A stretch of DNA of 64,000 nt from NCBI GenBank assembly GCA_023052935.1, contig CM041297.1:85444021-85508020 (forward strand), read 5' to 3'. This DNA is from Piezodorus guildinii. Its lineage: Eukaryota > Arthropoda > Insecta > Hemiptera > Pentatomidae. Below the pieces are notes generated by a model. That model did no database searches, had not been told where the DNA came from, and worked only from the letters and a program-made list of their open reading frames with translations. Both the position numbers and the translations under genes were made by a program. Shown here one piece after another: positions 9,156 through 24,100 of this stretch (within the stretch, counting starts at the first letter, position 1; each line of letters opens with the position of its first letter).

Positions 9156-12100
9156 ATGTATCACGAATACGAATGGTCGTTGAACTATAATATGCCACTG
9201 GGTATTTTACAATTTTAATTATTTTCTTCGTTGTAAAAGTTTTGTTATTTTTCATTGTATTAGGTCCGTTTTGCCTTTTTCTAACAAATATTTTGTATAA
9301 TATAGGTGGCTAATATCCTAATTATTTAGAATTTTCTGATTTTTGTTTCTTTGTGTAAGATTATTTATTTTATATAGATGATTTGCCAGTTGATATTGCT
9401 CAAGAAGCACTGATCTTGAATGGTGATACAATGGGAAGCCCTAAAGCTAGACAGCCACCTTTACAATATGAGTAAGTTTCATAAAATCCCATATTTCTAT
9501 TCTCTTTTATTTTCTGAAGTAGATTATTTTTATTTATACACAGCAAATAGCATTCATTGTCATCATATGGGTCTAGTTTTCTTTCATATCTTACTCTGTG
9601 CACATTATTATGCATCTACAGAAAATAATTGCAATAATTTAGAGAACATTTCGATGAAACAATTTTATTTTTTAATTTAAAATATCCCAGCTATTATTAT
9701 GTTTTATTACTGTATAGTTTTAATGAGTTGGATAGATTTACAATCTCTAATTTTCTTGATCAGAAATTGAGGTATGATATATTGAAAAAAATTAAATTTA
9801 TGATTGTGAATTACCCATATTATATGTAAACAACTAATTTAAGAAAATTATCTATAATTTTACCTTTCCAAAAACCTTCTTATATCGCTTACATGAGGCT
9901 ATTTTGCCTTCTTATTTAAAATACTCCTGTTATACAACAATCAATATTGTTGCTGACAGTTGTTAGTATACCATTTAATGTGATAAGATAAGTTACCCTT
10001 CCTCAAAGGACAATTTTTTGTTAGCTCTAGTCCTTACTAAAATAATGTAAGTTATGTCCTTCGTAACATTCTACTTGATTAGTTTAAAAACAAAAAAATT
10101 TTTTTTAGTTCTAACTTTCTAAAGGTGCCAATTGGTAAGCCTAATTTTTTAGCGGATGTAAATCTATATCTATATTTGGCACAAAATTTAACTCAAGTGC
10201 AAATGTTTTTTGCATGCCATGCATATGTGATTTTTGAGCAGGATCAAAGGAAATGTCTTCTACTTGTTACACTGAAGAGTTGAGAAATTCAGCTAGATTT
10301 TGGATCAGATTAGTTATATAAGTTTCTTTTTTCGAAATAAGCTACTCTGTACTATTATGTTACTCTGTGATAGCACTTTCTTGAATTATGTTTTTATTAT
10401 ATATATATGTACCTAAAATTGGAAAGACAAATTTCAAACCTCGACAATGTTTTGAATATCAAATGAAAGAAGTTAGGAATAATAATAGAACAGTTAAGTA
10501 GAAGCCTATTTATATTTATAAAACTCAGAAAATAACTGAATAGAAGTTCAAAACCATAGTGATGATTAATATTAATCTCAGAATGCTGCAAATCAGAACT
10601 TACTATTGTAATGGTGCCAAATATTTTTTGCCTTATCTAAAATGTAATATCCCAACAAGTTATTTTATATCTCTTAAAAATTAATATATAGTAAAACAAA
10701 TTATACTTTCAATTTTGTGTTAAAATACTTATCTACTAAATGTTATTTGTTTTTGAATATTTTTTCATATTAAAATTATCCTTTGTTATTTTAATTATAT
10801 TGTGTTTTAGCTTGGTTTTTGTATTTTTAGGGAAGAATGGAGGTCTCTATTGAAGGAAGGAATTGATTTATGTGATTTACGCAAAAAAGCTTTAGAAGGA
10901 GGTTTGAGAGCTGCAAGATTTAGGAGTGTAGCTTGGAAGCTTCTACTTGGGGCCCTTACTCCTGCTTCACCTGACACCTGGCTGAATCAAGTTGAGTTGG
11001 ACCGTAACCACTATTCAGCTCTTAAATCCAAGCTTAAGGTTTCCCCTATAGGATCAGCTGAACCACAATCAGATAATCCTTTGTCTCAAGATGAACAGGT
11101 TGGTTTTCTTGGCCATTTTCATTTGTGATAATAACCCAAAACTAGTTGTCATTCATTTCATTGGTTATAAGCCTTGTTATATTTCTCTATAGATGTTGGT
11201 ATGGTTAAACTAATGCTATTGAATCCAATATAAAGATAATTCGGATCAGGGTCAAGGAAGAACTGATCTCGGGCCTAATCAACTTCTTGCAGGTCTGTTG
11301 GCCTTAAAATAGTACAAATCTCTTTATGCAATAAACCTGAGACTATTCATGGGTCATAGAGATATAGATTTTTTTATTATTATTATTTTAAATATAATTT
11401 ATAAAATATGAAGTTAAATACAATATGTATATCATTAATAATTAGTGAGTTTATAATTGAAAGGATTTATTGTATTGTAGGTAGCTTAAATATATTAAAA
11501 AATTTGAAATCTCGTAATCTAAAATAGATTGAAGTTAAATTAAATAATAAAGAAAATCATCAGAGTTTCACTATTAAAATTAAAATATAATTTGAATTCA
11601 ATAAAGTGGTGAAGCAAACACAGCCTAAGTTAATTTCACAATAGAATTTTAACTTTTACCTTAAACACAAAACATATGAAAAAAAAATCTGATGGGTGCA
11701 ATAAACAATATTCACTTACCTCATTTGTTAAAATTGATTGAAGAACTAATAAATAGAGTTCAAAAAGGTTTAAAGAATTATATTTAAATATATATAGTTT
11801 CGTTGGAAACATATCTTTTAGATTAAATAACCTAACAATATAAAACTATGTGCAGTAATTATTTAAGTAGATGCCCAATTTGTCACCTTACATCACTTTC
11901 CAGAACTTTGTATATAAGGTAACATTTCTTCTAAAATCTTTAGCTTTTCAACGATATATTATACATCTTACTATTCTTATCTTGGAAACAAAAAAAAAAA
12001 ACATGATGTAAATAAATATGTTTGATCTTTTCTCCTCCTTTATTTGGTTATAAAATCCATTCAACTTGAATATATAGCCGTTTTTTTTTTCATTGCCTAT

Positions 12101-15100
12101 TAGTTTATATGGTCAATTTTTTTGAATCTGCAAAATTAAAGATAGTTAGAAGAAAGAAAATTAAAAAACTCAGCATTTTAGTCCTCTCAGACTATTTAAA
12201 TCAGAATGAAACCTATATGATATTTAAGCCCATTTAATTTTACATCAATTTAGGAAGTTTAATTAAAATCATCAAAGCCGTTTTTGAGAAAATCATATAA
12301 AGGTGAAAGATGCATGGTATAAAGTGGCTCTTGTGGTTAGACAATTTTGATGTAAACGTTGCTGTAACATCTCAGTAGTCTTAAATATGAAATTTCAGTT
12401 TTGTGCGAGTTTTTGTTTTTGTGTTAGACTTACTATAGACACAGACACACACACTCTTTTGGGGCTTAGAATGTTAGGTTAAAGGACCCTTAAAACATGT
12501 ATTTTAGTGAAAACTTGAATTTGAAATATTTAATGATCACAATATTTTCCCTTAGTATAAGATGAGGAAGATGATTGGAGGTGCGGTCATCAACAAAATT
12601 ACACACTAATAAGTAACACTTCGTAATTTTGTACCGGCGTTTTGGCCTACATTGTGAGCCTTCATCAGGACTAAGAGAAATAAGATAACAACCAATACAG
12701 TTAAAAAATAAATAATTAGTTGGATACAATTATATGATGACAGTAATCATAATGACAGAAACAAACATCTAATTAAATTAAAATGATAATAAGATGACAG
12801 TAGTAAAATATGGAAGCAAATATAAAATTAAGATGGTAATTTTGGAATGAGAATATTAAGGAATGTAAAGAGTAACTAATATTTATAGTTATTATAGTTA
12901 AGCAAATTTTATAGTAAAAAAACTAAACTTTAAAGATGAACAATTTGAAGTAATATATCCCAATATTATTTAAAAAGAACATAATTATTAGATACGACAA
13001 ACAATCAAATATTTTATTTTTTTTAATACTCAATAATGTTGAATATATTATATACTAAGTTTTATTTATTTTATTATATTTTTTGCTACAGAGCACCTGG
13101 CATCAGTTTTTTTGTGATCGGGATCTGCAGGCCCTCATAAACAAGATGTAGTACGGACGTTTCCTGGAGTAGATTTCTTCAGAGGAGAACATGTTCAAGA
13201 AATTATGATAAATATATTATTTGCATATGCCCGAGAATATCCAGCTATGTGTTATCGTCAGGTGAGTTTAGTTTTGATTTCTCTGTTCATTATAATTTAT
13301 TTATTTTTTAATAGTTATTTATTTTTAATAGTTTATTTTTTAATAGTTTAATAGATTGCACAAGATGAAATTGTTTTTTATCTCTATTTTTAAAACCATG
13401 TCTCAGGTGGACTTTGAATTGATCTATTTATTTTAGTCTTATAATTTTTTTTATTATCATTGTTTATTACCATTTAATTTTCACTGATCATGACCCAACC
13501 TATTTTACCTCTCATTATTTAGAAATATATAAAATAAGTATGGGCTTTAACATCATTTAAATGTTAATTATGGACTAAATATTTTTATTACTATTGTCAT
13601 TAAATCTATGTATGTAAGTGATAGAGTGTTATATTATGGACATTTCTGTTAGGGTATGCATGAAGTTCTTGCTCCTGTAGTGTTTGTAGTCCATTGTGAT
13701 CAGCAGGCACTGCTTCACACTCAGGAGCAGTCAGAAGTAAGGTAATAGTATTTTTGATGATGCTAATTATTTAATCTTGTTCTTGGAAAATGTGACCAAG
13801 GTTTTTTTAATTTTAATTTTATCATATCTTTAGATTGATAAATTTTTACAATTATTTTAATTTAAAAGATTAATGAAACAAATTTTCAATTCTCGAAATG
13901 AATTTTTTCTTATTTTTCTTTTGGTTTAATAATTGTAAGACATATTTTTTGGCCAATCCAAAAGAAATTAATTTTATTTCATAATTTACAATGTTTCGGC
14001 CTCTTGGGCCATCCCAATCGTATATCATGCATATTTATTCCACATACGCAATGTTTCACTGCTTCATTGGCAGTGTTGTCTATTTTCACTCATCTACATC
14101 TCATCGCCATCTATCACGACTGTCGTCAGTTGTACATGGAAGCCCTGATGATGGCCGATGAGTGAAAACAGACAATACTGTTGATGAAGCTGTAAAACAT
14201 TATATGTTGAATAAATATGCATGAAAGACACTTGAGTTGAGGATGGCACTAGAGGCCGAAACATTGTAAATTATGAAATAAAATTAATTTCTTTTGGGAT
14301 TGGCCAAAAAATATGTCTTACAATCATTATATATATTAATCAAGTATACAAATATTAAACCAAAAGAAAAATTATGATTATGATGAGAAAATCTATATCT
14401 ATAGTTAGTTTTAAATGGCACATCTTCTGATTCATTTTTACATATTGCTTCATATTATTCATTCAAGTTTTTGTATTTATATCATTTCAGCCCTGAGATT
14501 GTGAAGGTTTTAGACCCGAAATACCTTGAAGCTGATTCGTAGTGAGTATTTACATTATTTAAGGTCAGTTGCTTGGTTTAGTATTTACTTATTATTGTAA
14601 TTTTAATCTCACAATTAAAAAATGTAGTTACTCTTTAGCCTTATAGTAAATTGGTTTTAGTTTCATCGAATCTCATAGGTAACCTTAAGACATTAACTGC
14701 CAAATAAACCTGGTATGTGTAGTCTAATATTAAATCTGATTCTTTATTTTTCTGTTTTCTTAGTAGGAGATGAGTTGGATTTATAAATCTAGATTTAAAA
14801 AAATCTATTAATACATCAAAATTATAATCTATTATTATTCATTTGTTATTCTTTTGCAGTACTCTATTCAGAAGGATAATGAATGCTATTGAAGGTTCAT
14901 ATCTGATTCCAAATATGGCCCCTACCTCAACTGGATATTTTCCTGCCAACATGAAAACAACGGTAATCCAAATCAACTATTAATTTTTTTAAATTTTACC
15001 TAAGTTATCTTTTATAACAATATATATTGATTTTAATTTTTTATCTTTTAAATACTAGTGCAGTTTACACCTCATGGCATAGTAATTTCAAAAAGCATTA

Positions 15101-18100
15101 TATTGGCATTGATTAGTTTTGCTACAAGAGGAACATAACTGTTTATTATAATTAGTTAAAATTCATAAAAAAATAATTATAGCTGTCTATTAAATCTCCA
15201 AAGATTGTTCATTCCCCTTTTCTGAATATATTTTTACCATTAGTGATGTGAATTGTTTATTATTTAAATGAAATAAATTAACAAATCTTTACATTTGTTG
15301 GAGACTCTGCAGTTGAATATAGATCCATCTAAAAATTTTAAGTTAATAGAAATGACTATAAAAAAAACTATTAATCCTGTCTATAAAAGTCAGCAGTGCT
15401 TTTTTGGAAAAGCAAGTTTAGCTAATTTTAAGATTTTGGTGACTACTAACACTAGACATGATTACTTGACCAAAAGAAGTGAATTTTAATTAGGAGTGGC
15501 ATATTTTAGTATTATGATTGGACTTGATAAGATGCAACAACATATAAACAGATTAGCCAATTATATCTTTACCCCTGTGCTAAACTAAATAATGATAACT
15601 AAGTCTCAGCTTTCCTTGAGATGAAAAAAACAAATTATCTCCAAGGAGGCACCTTCATTATTATTAATTTCCCATTCTCACCAGTAAAGATATGGAAGCT
15701 TTATATTCTTATGATTGGAAAAATATTTATTGTTTTTTCAGAATTAATAATTTCTGTACATATTTTACGTTTAAGCACGAAGAAAAAAAATTGGTCTTGT
15801 ATCTGTCTGTAGTCAAATTCAAATGGGCATAACACCAGCTTTAGTAATAGTTTTAGTAAATACATAAAATAATAATTTGTTAGCTGTAATTAAGTTAAAA
15901 GTGATTAAATTTATTTAGGTTTGTTCTCGCTCGACTTTTTTCCTAGCTGAGCATTTCAACATATGCCCAGTATAGGCTTTGAACGGAAATACTGTACTGA
16001 GCAAACTCAGCTGGTGAAATAGTCGATAATGAACCTTTTGTTTGTGTTTTATGAATTTAAGGTCCTTATCATTTATCTTCTAATTATTATTTTATCTTTT
16101 ATTAGTATTATGAATAAATATTAATTTGATTATGTTTTCTTAGTTGTTTTTTTTTTTTAATTTATAAATTGTAGATGAATAATACTGAGAATCAAGTAGT
16201 TGCTCAACTTAATTGGATAAAAGAAGTTCTCCTGGCTCCTAATGACCCTCAGCTATTTCAGCATCTTGAGAAATTGGATATTCCACTTCAGTTATTTGGC
16301 ATGTATGTAATTTATTACCAGTATTTTGTTTTTTCATTTGTTTTATGTCCTTCTCAGATTGGAATTCGTTATATATTTCTATTTTTAAATACAAGCTTCC
16401 TCGCCAGCTTCCTTTAATATTTACTTATATTTATATAATATATTTATGTCTATTATTTTCCAATCAAATTTTAATTTTGTTACTTCTTTACCATATTTCT
16501 TTCTGTTATTTATACAAATTTACTTTATACACTTATTTTTTTTTCATTTATATTAGTACATTTTTATATGAATAATCTAAATTTTTTTTTTTTTTAAGTC
16601 ACTATTAAGCATTGTTTCTTTAAATTACTACATGTAATTTATTATGCAGACGGTGGTTGCGACTACTCTTTGGTCGAGAATTTCCTCTCCAGGATCTTCT
16701 TGTGCTGTGGGATGCAATATTCGCTGACAGTTCCAGTTTTGACCTGGTCAACTACATTGTAGTTTCAATGTTGGTTGCTATACGATCCACGTGTGAGTAT
16801 TGCTTTAAATATCAGTTCAATAAATTATTATTTCACTAATAATGGTTTTTGTCAAATTAATAGCTTTAAAATAGATTTAATAAGCTTGGTGGTAAATGAG
16901 AAGTTATGTGTGCCTCAACATTAGTTAATTAGCTCTGTTGAAAAAATTGTTCTCAGTCCATTATTTTTTAGATATAAATTATTACTACTTTTTGAATGAA
17001 TCTAGACCTTTTTAATGGATATTTTATTTAAATACTTTTGTATATACCGATCAGCTCTTTCTTGTTCTTTGTTCCAGTATTGAAGTCTGACTATACTAAT
17101 TGTCTTACTCAGCTGATGCGTTATCCTGGTTCAATGGATATTTCTATCATCATAGACTATGCACTATATCTTAAAGCTCCTTCTGTGAGTCAATTATTGA
17201 TACTTTGTTCATAATTAACTATAACTGGTATTATTTGTCATAGTTACGAATGATAATGTTATAATCATTTTTACTTTACCTATATATGAAATATATAGGA
17301 AGGGAAAGTATTGGGATCATGAAAATTTTCAAATAAGAGTTTTCACCGGAAATATACATTTTAGGCTCCCCTGACTCCAAATAACCAAGTCCTGCAAAAA
17401 GGTCTGTGTGTGTGTGTGGTAAGTCTAGCCTGTAAACGAAAAGTCTAATGAAACTGAAATTTCATGTTGAAGACAACCATAGACCCAAGATCCTACAGCA
17501 GTTTTTACTCTAAAATCGTCTGGTTGGAAGTCCTCCTTTATCCCATGCATTTTGCACCTTTTTACTATTTACTCAAAAACGGCTCTAATTTTTGTGATTA
17601 AACTCACTATATCATTGCAAATTTTAATGGGCTTTAATATGATATAGGTATCATTCTGATTGAAATAGTCTGACAGGGCTTAAACACTGATATTTTAAAT
17701 TTTCTTCCTCTAAAGTACCTTTAATTTTGTAGATTCTATAAAAACAACCATATCATCTATAAGTTGAACGAATTAGATATCACAAGAAAGGAAAAAAAGG
17801 GCAAACATATTTTTTATGCAATTATTGTGGTTTTAAACATAAAAGCAGTAATAGATGTATAATATGGAAAGAAAAATTTGGCGGTTGCACTCAAAAAACT
17901 TTTTTTTATGACAAGAGTGAACATTATTTTCTGTATCTTTTCCAATTAAGATTTTTGTTTTTAAATTTCATGTATTTTAAATATTTTAATCCTTTAGTGT
18001 CCATGGACTACTATAGTAGTCTCAGCGCGCCGTAAATTTTTACAAACACGTATCGAATATTTTGCGCAATATGTCTGATTATAACAATAAGCATGAAGAG

Positions 18101-21100
18101 AAAGAATAAAAAAAAACAAAAAAAAAAAAAACTGAAGAAGAAGAACTAATTAAATTTTGAAAAATAGCGGAGTCAATAAGTAGTCAGTCTAGCGAGCCCG
18201 CTCTACCTCCACAGTAGTCGGACGCTGAAGGGTTAAGACATCATAATTATTCTTTTGAACTGACAACTGGAATGTTTAGGAAGATGTTTGTTTTTTGAGA
18301 TTACTTGAAAAAAAAAAAATTAAAAAGTTGACAGGTTTTCATAGGCATCATTTGTTCAGAATACTTTTTAAAAAAGATAGTAGTGATATGAATTTTAAAA
18401 AAGTCAACTACACTGTATCTTTTCTCACAATAGTCCATTTCAGTTAACTATTTTTTTTTTTTTTCAGGCAATGTAATTGTTTTCAAATTATCATTAACAA
18501 TTTACCTTACATTGTATGCCTTTTATTTGTTATTTTCAATAATCTCCTTAAAAATCGACCAAGAAAAAATTAAGATAACCTTTCAAAATTTAAGGTCTCA
18601 TGAAGATTACTAGGATCTAAATAACGAATAAAAAATAAAAATCTCTCTGTCCGTGATACGAGTGTCGGAATTATTGCTAATAGATTATAAAATTCCCTAC
18701 AAAGCAGAAAAATAATTATTGAAATTGGTTAGGAAACAGTCGAGATATATTGTTTGGAACTTTTAATTAAAAATAGTTTGCCCTTTTGGTTTTACATTCA
18801 ATAAAAACAAAACACTTTTGGCTATTTCATGCAAGGTGCCTTATTGGTACATTGTTATTTGGAAGAAAAATAGCCAAAAAAAATCAATTCTCCCAATGAA
18901 TAATTCTGGCTCTGAAATTCACAGATCCGTTGATATCCTTGCTTACTTTTATCAATGTTTCATTGTATCAACATAATGCTATTCATAAAATGTTATGAAA
19001 TATGTTCAAGTGCTGTGTAATTTTTAACAGCTTTATCTTTATCGAAATTCTGATTAATAAATTTAATTTTAAATACGATTATTTGCAGAAATTCAGCCCA
19101 CCACCCAAAATGATTCCCCCTAAGGTGTTGGTCAGTACCGATGAGAAGAATGAGAGGGTCCATTACCATAGGAGGAAACAGGTAACATTAAGAAGGTATG
19201 TTGTGTAACACTAGCTATAAGAGATAACACAAATAGGCCCCAGTTGAATGTTTTATAACTATACACTAGTCATTATTTGAATAAGAAAAAATAAAAACGT
19301 TTTATCATGAAAGTAGGCCACTAGATATAGAAATGGCTTTGGTATTATCTTGTTATTAATAGATGCTAGTTCACTCCTGTAGATAGAGGTAAAATGTTTC
19401 ATATTAATGATTTGCATTAATAATCAAACAGAAATTTTAAGTTTAATTTTTATAGCAACTTAATTTTGTAATGAACTCTTATACTATTTACTTACCTTGA
19501 TTAATAGTATTTAATTAAGATTTCCAATTAAAAATAAATTTAATTGATGCTGATGGTCTATCTTCTGTTATAGTTCATCAGGCTATGTTTTAAAATAATA
19601 ATTAACAGTAAATATGTCCTTTTTTTGTCTGTGTGCATCTATTAAATCCTTGCATAACACCATTCTGTAAAACTAAGCTTAAAACCAACCTCCCATCTAC
19701 ATATTGGTTTACTATTTCAGGAAGTATTATTTTAGGAAGTTGGATAGAGTTACTACTACTCTCATCGCTAGGTTTATTATGTCTGAATAGATATATCAGT
19801 AGTCAACCAGATAATCTTTTAAAATAGTAAATTGAGCATTGAGATCATCTAATTAAATAATAGCTAATATACTCTAAAATCATGAATAGTATACACTCCT
19901 GGACAAATTAAAGTGTACACCCAGATTATCACTATCACAATTTTAAATTAAAATTTTTATTTTTCATAGGTCAGTTTTGAAGTAAAAGAAAAGTTGTCAA
20001 TAAAAAAAAAATTATTAATTATATTTAGAACAAGACAATTATTTAATTGGTCAGCTGATTAGAAAGTTGGCCACAATAAAGTGTACATGTAAAATATAAA
20101 TTATTAATACATCAACATTAAGCCAATTTCAATATTGAATAGTTTCTCCTTTGATATAAAAGACTTATAATAAACAACAGTTCATATAACCATGCAGATT
20201 TTTGATAAGATTTGCCTTTTTTTCTTTTAATAATACTTTACTGCAGCATCCTGAACCGCTTTCCATAATCGTTCATCTGAATTGAACAATCCCTTCAGTT
20301 AGGTTTCTTGGAAGAGACTCTGCCAATAGTTCTCGATTGGATTTAATTCAGGGGAAGCGAGTTTTCCGCTTAAGCGTTTAGATATTCATCTCCGAAAACC
20401 CCTGTTTAGTAGCTTTTGATACATGGATAGGAGCATTATCTTGAAGAAATTTAAAATTTCTGTCAGGGAAGATAGTTTCCAACTATGGTAACACTTTTTC
20501 TATGACCAAGCTTAAATAATTTTGGCTATTAGCTCTCCCTTCAATTTTTTTAAAGAGATAATCTCCAGACGCGGTTATGGCGTCCCAAACCATAATACCT
20601 CTGCCTTTCATCTGTCGCTTTAGCTGGTTAAAATATGTATTTTAAAATTCATTATCTGAAAATCTCTTTTCGTCAGTGAAAACAATCCTTTCCCAGAATT
20701 CACCCATGGATAGCCATCCCCGAGCTTTGGCAACCCTGATCTCTTTGTGTTGTTTTGTCAGGGGAACTAGTTTTTCCATTTCCTTCCACTTAGTATACAT
20801 TTTCGGTAACGTTCATTGGATATTTCATAAAGAGGAGGCTAAATTCCTATTTTCTTTTAATTTTCGTGATGTGATGGTTTCACCATCTTAAGCCAAACGA
20901 CGAATTCCTTTTTTTGTTCAAATTCTTTCCTTCTTACCAACTTAGGATGGGGGTCCAGGCTTCATTTTATTTCGTTTGTAGCCCGTTTTGAACATTTTAG
21001 CCACCGTTAAGTAGGAAAGGCCGAATTTTTCTCCAACAGCTCGGTAACTGAACCCTTCGCTCTCCTCTTTCTTAACTCATTGAATTAAATATTGAAAATA

Positions 21101-24100
21101 AACCATCTTAAAAAAAAAGGGATGCTTCTTCTATAAGATAACGAAAGAAACCGCCTTTAATGTGTCATTTTTATTGATTTCTCAAGGTGTACACTTTATT
21201 GTGGCCAACTTTTATTTGTTTATTTTATAAGTTTAAGATTAAAGAAAACCTAACACTGTATTTTTTCTATCTAAATATTTTCCGACTCTTAAAACTTATT
21301 TAAGACAACATTAAGAACAACTAAGGCTAGTTCATCAGACAGCCACCTTTATATAGCATTAGCTTTATAATAAGGATTGTTCACTTTAATTTGTCCAGGA
21401 GCATATTTTCAAAGTTGCGTGAAAATTTCATTCACGTTACCTATGATGAAATCAATAACAGCTGTATATATTTGTTTATTAAAGGCCTTTTCTGCATTCT
21501 TGCAAGATCTCTATCAATCTAAGTTGCATTGGTTTCATGTTATGGGCTCTAGCTGACTTTCTGGGATGGTTTTTGAAGGAATTCGAACAATTTTGTCTTA
21601 GTTTCTCTACTCACAATCCCCGACTCATTAATCTTAATTTCTTGTTTTGCTTCAGTTAGAGGCTGTTTGTTCTCATCATATTGTTTGTATCCTGTTCAAA
21701 GCATGGTTATTGGGCTAAAATGTCTGCTTATATTATATGTTGTTTTATTGTGACTATAATGTCCTTGATAATTAACCAGAAACAACTATCTCATACCTAA
21801 TACTACCCTTATAACATTAACCTATTTTTTTTTTTTTTTAGTTTTAATCGTTATTTTTAAATTATCTGTATTAATAAGCTAATACCTCTTCAATTTCATT
21901 TCATTGAATCTAATGAAATTAAATTTAAAAGCAGTTGGCGTGAAGGAGTATTTTTGTATGTTACAGTTCTGGTTCTCATCTACCATTTGTTTTCATTGAC
22001 TTTATGATTTAATTTGTGGATTATGTTTCCACGATTAATTGTTAAATTAATATTATGTTTCATATTAAATGATTAAAGCAAACTATTGTTTTATGTAGGA
22101 ATCAGAAAGCCGTAAATGAAGAGACCATTGGATTCACAGTACCAGAACGGGCTCAGTCTACCCAATTCAGTAGCAGTGAAATAATAGATGGATTCAAAAC
22201 TAATGTAAGCTACATTTTATCATACAATGATATATCTCTGAATTGTAATTTCAGAGAGAGAAATGCTTTATTTATTTGGCAATGTTGCCCAAATACATCA
22301 GGCTGCTTAAATAACACAGCATACTATATCAATCTCTTGGACATATTTCACATACATTTTCAATTTTTTTTTTATATTATTATTTTGATTATAGGACACT
22401 CTTATGAATGAATTATTGAATGCATACACTGTGATGTCACTTTGTCGCCTTAAACTAAGCCAGTACCATAGTGTTCTTGAAGATGCTGTGCCTCCAAACC
22501 ATATTGAAGCTCAGCAAGCACTTACTGGAATTCATGAGGTAGAAATTATAATTGATCATGAGATATGATATTATAATTAGCTTTACTACTTTAATTGGTT
22601 ACCCCATTTAATTGGTAATAAGTCTAACCCTAAATGATCACCCAATCACCTTCACTTCCTCTATCTAAAACCTGTATTGCCATTGACCAAACCCTCTCCT
22701 GAAAACCATATATTGTCCAAATCTCCTGAAGAACAATAAGTACCCTTAAATTTTTCCATCACTCCCGCCATCTTCTTCCACTTTCCACCCGTAAGCTCCT
22801 TGTCTCCTCACTTATTTTCCCCCACTTTGACTAGTGCTATTGTGCTTGAGGACAGGCTTAAGCGAATTATGAACATATTTTTAAGATTTGTACATTTATA
22901 CAGCGAATTAAAATGGCTCCTTCCCTCTATCCGCAGACAATATTTCCTAGGATCATACCTATACCAAACCATCCACTCCCACCTGCCTCCCTATATCCAC
23001 AGTCTTCTGCAATTTAAATCGTCAATCCACTCCTCGAAACAAGATCGCCCCATTCTGACTTTTACATTCCTGTCCATAGAACAAGAACTTTTGATCATTC
23101 ATTTCTTGTCCGCTTAACTACTCTCTGGAATTCCCTACCTACTCATATCCGCCATGCTTCTTCCCTACCATCATTCAAGTCCCAGCTGTTCCAGTACCTA
23201 CTGTCATCCCTAACAGACTCTCAACGAGCCTGATATTTGAAATAAAATATCTATTCATAAAGAAAATTTATTATGAAGTGACAACGGTTGACTGTGTGTA
23301 TATATGAGAGAAGTTGGTTCAGGGTGTAGTCAATATAACACTCAATTAAGTGTAAACTTAATTTATTGGTGCCGATGTGTCGTCCTTCTTCAGGGTTATT
23401 GGGTGAGCTGAAGAGGCGTCACCAACGATTGTAATTTAGGCCGAAACGTCGGCACCAATTTACGCTTAATTGTGTGTTATATTGACTGCACCCTGAACCA
23501 ACTTCTCTCAAAGAAAATTTATTATTGATTGTTCATATTACACTTAGTTAATGAATCAGTTTCAATGTTTTCTTTTGGTCATAAGAAGTTATTAAATCTA
23601 TAAGAAGTTATTTATTTTACTTTTTTTTTATTGTTTAATCCATTATTTTCTTCTGTTATCATTGTAAATAAAAATTAATTATAATCCTTTGGTATTTTGG
23701 CCCGACACATCGTATATCTTACTAATTTTTCTTAAAGGACCCTGTCCCAGAATAATTTTTTTTTTTCTTCTATTCTATTCTAAATAAATTTCATCCTTTT
23801 ACTATTATAATTTTGTAATTGATTACTTGTCTTGAGATGCTTTTTGGGGGTTTTATCATTCAATTATAGATTTGATGAGTTCTGGATGATTTTAAACATA
23901 ATAGATTGTTTAGCTGGTTTGAATTGAATATAAAAAAATTTCCACTGAAAGAAGTGAAGATGGATGCACTAGCAATTAAAAACATGTCAATTGCAAAAGT
24001 TATGCAGAAGCCAAAGAACTTACTTCATAGTAATTTAATTATTAAAATTAGATTATATCTTCAGTTGTACTGAAGTCATCTTAGGATATTCAGATTCCTT

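Noticed and set aside
19089..19181. TBC1D5 exon 11 ending at CAG|GTAACA
   Set aside because: It breaks the phase into exon 12 and gives an early stop; the donor AAG|GTATGT after 19195 keeps the frame.
22800..23117. 105-codon frame as a host gene
   Set aside because: The residues match the C-terminal tail of a LINE RT and the frame breaks before the tail ends.
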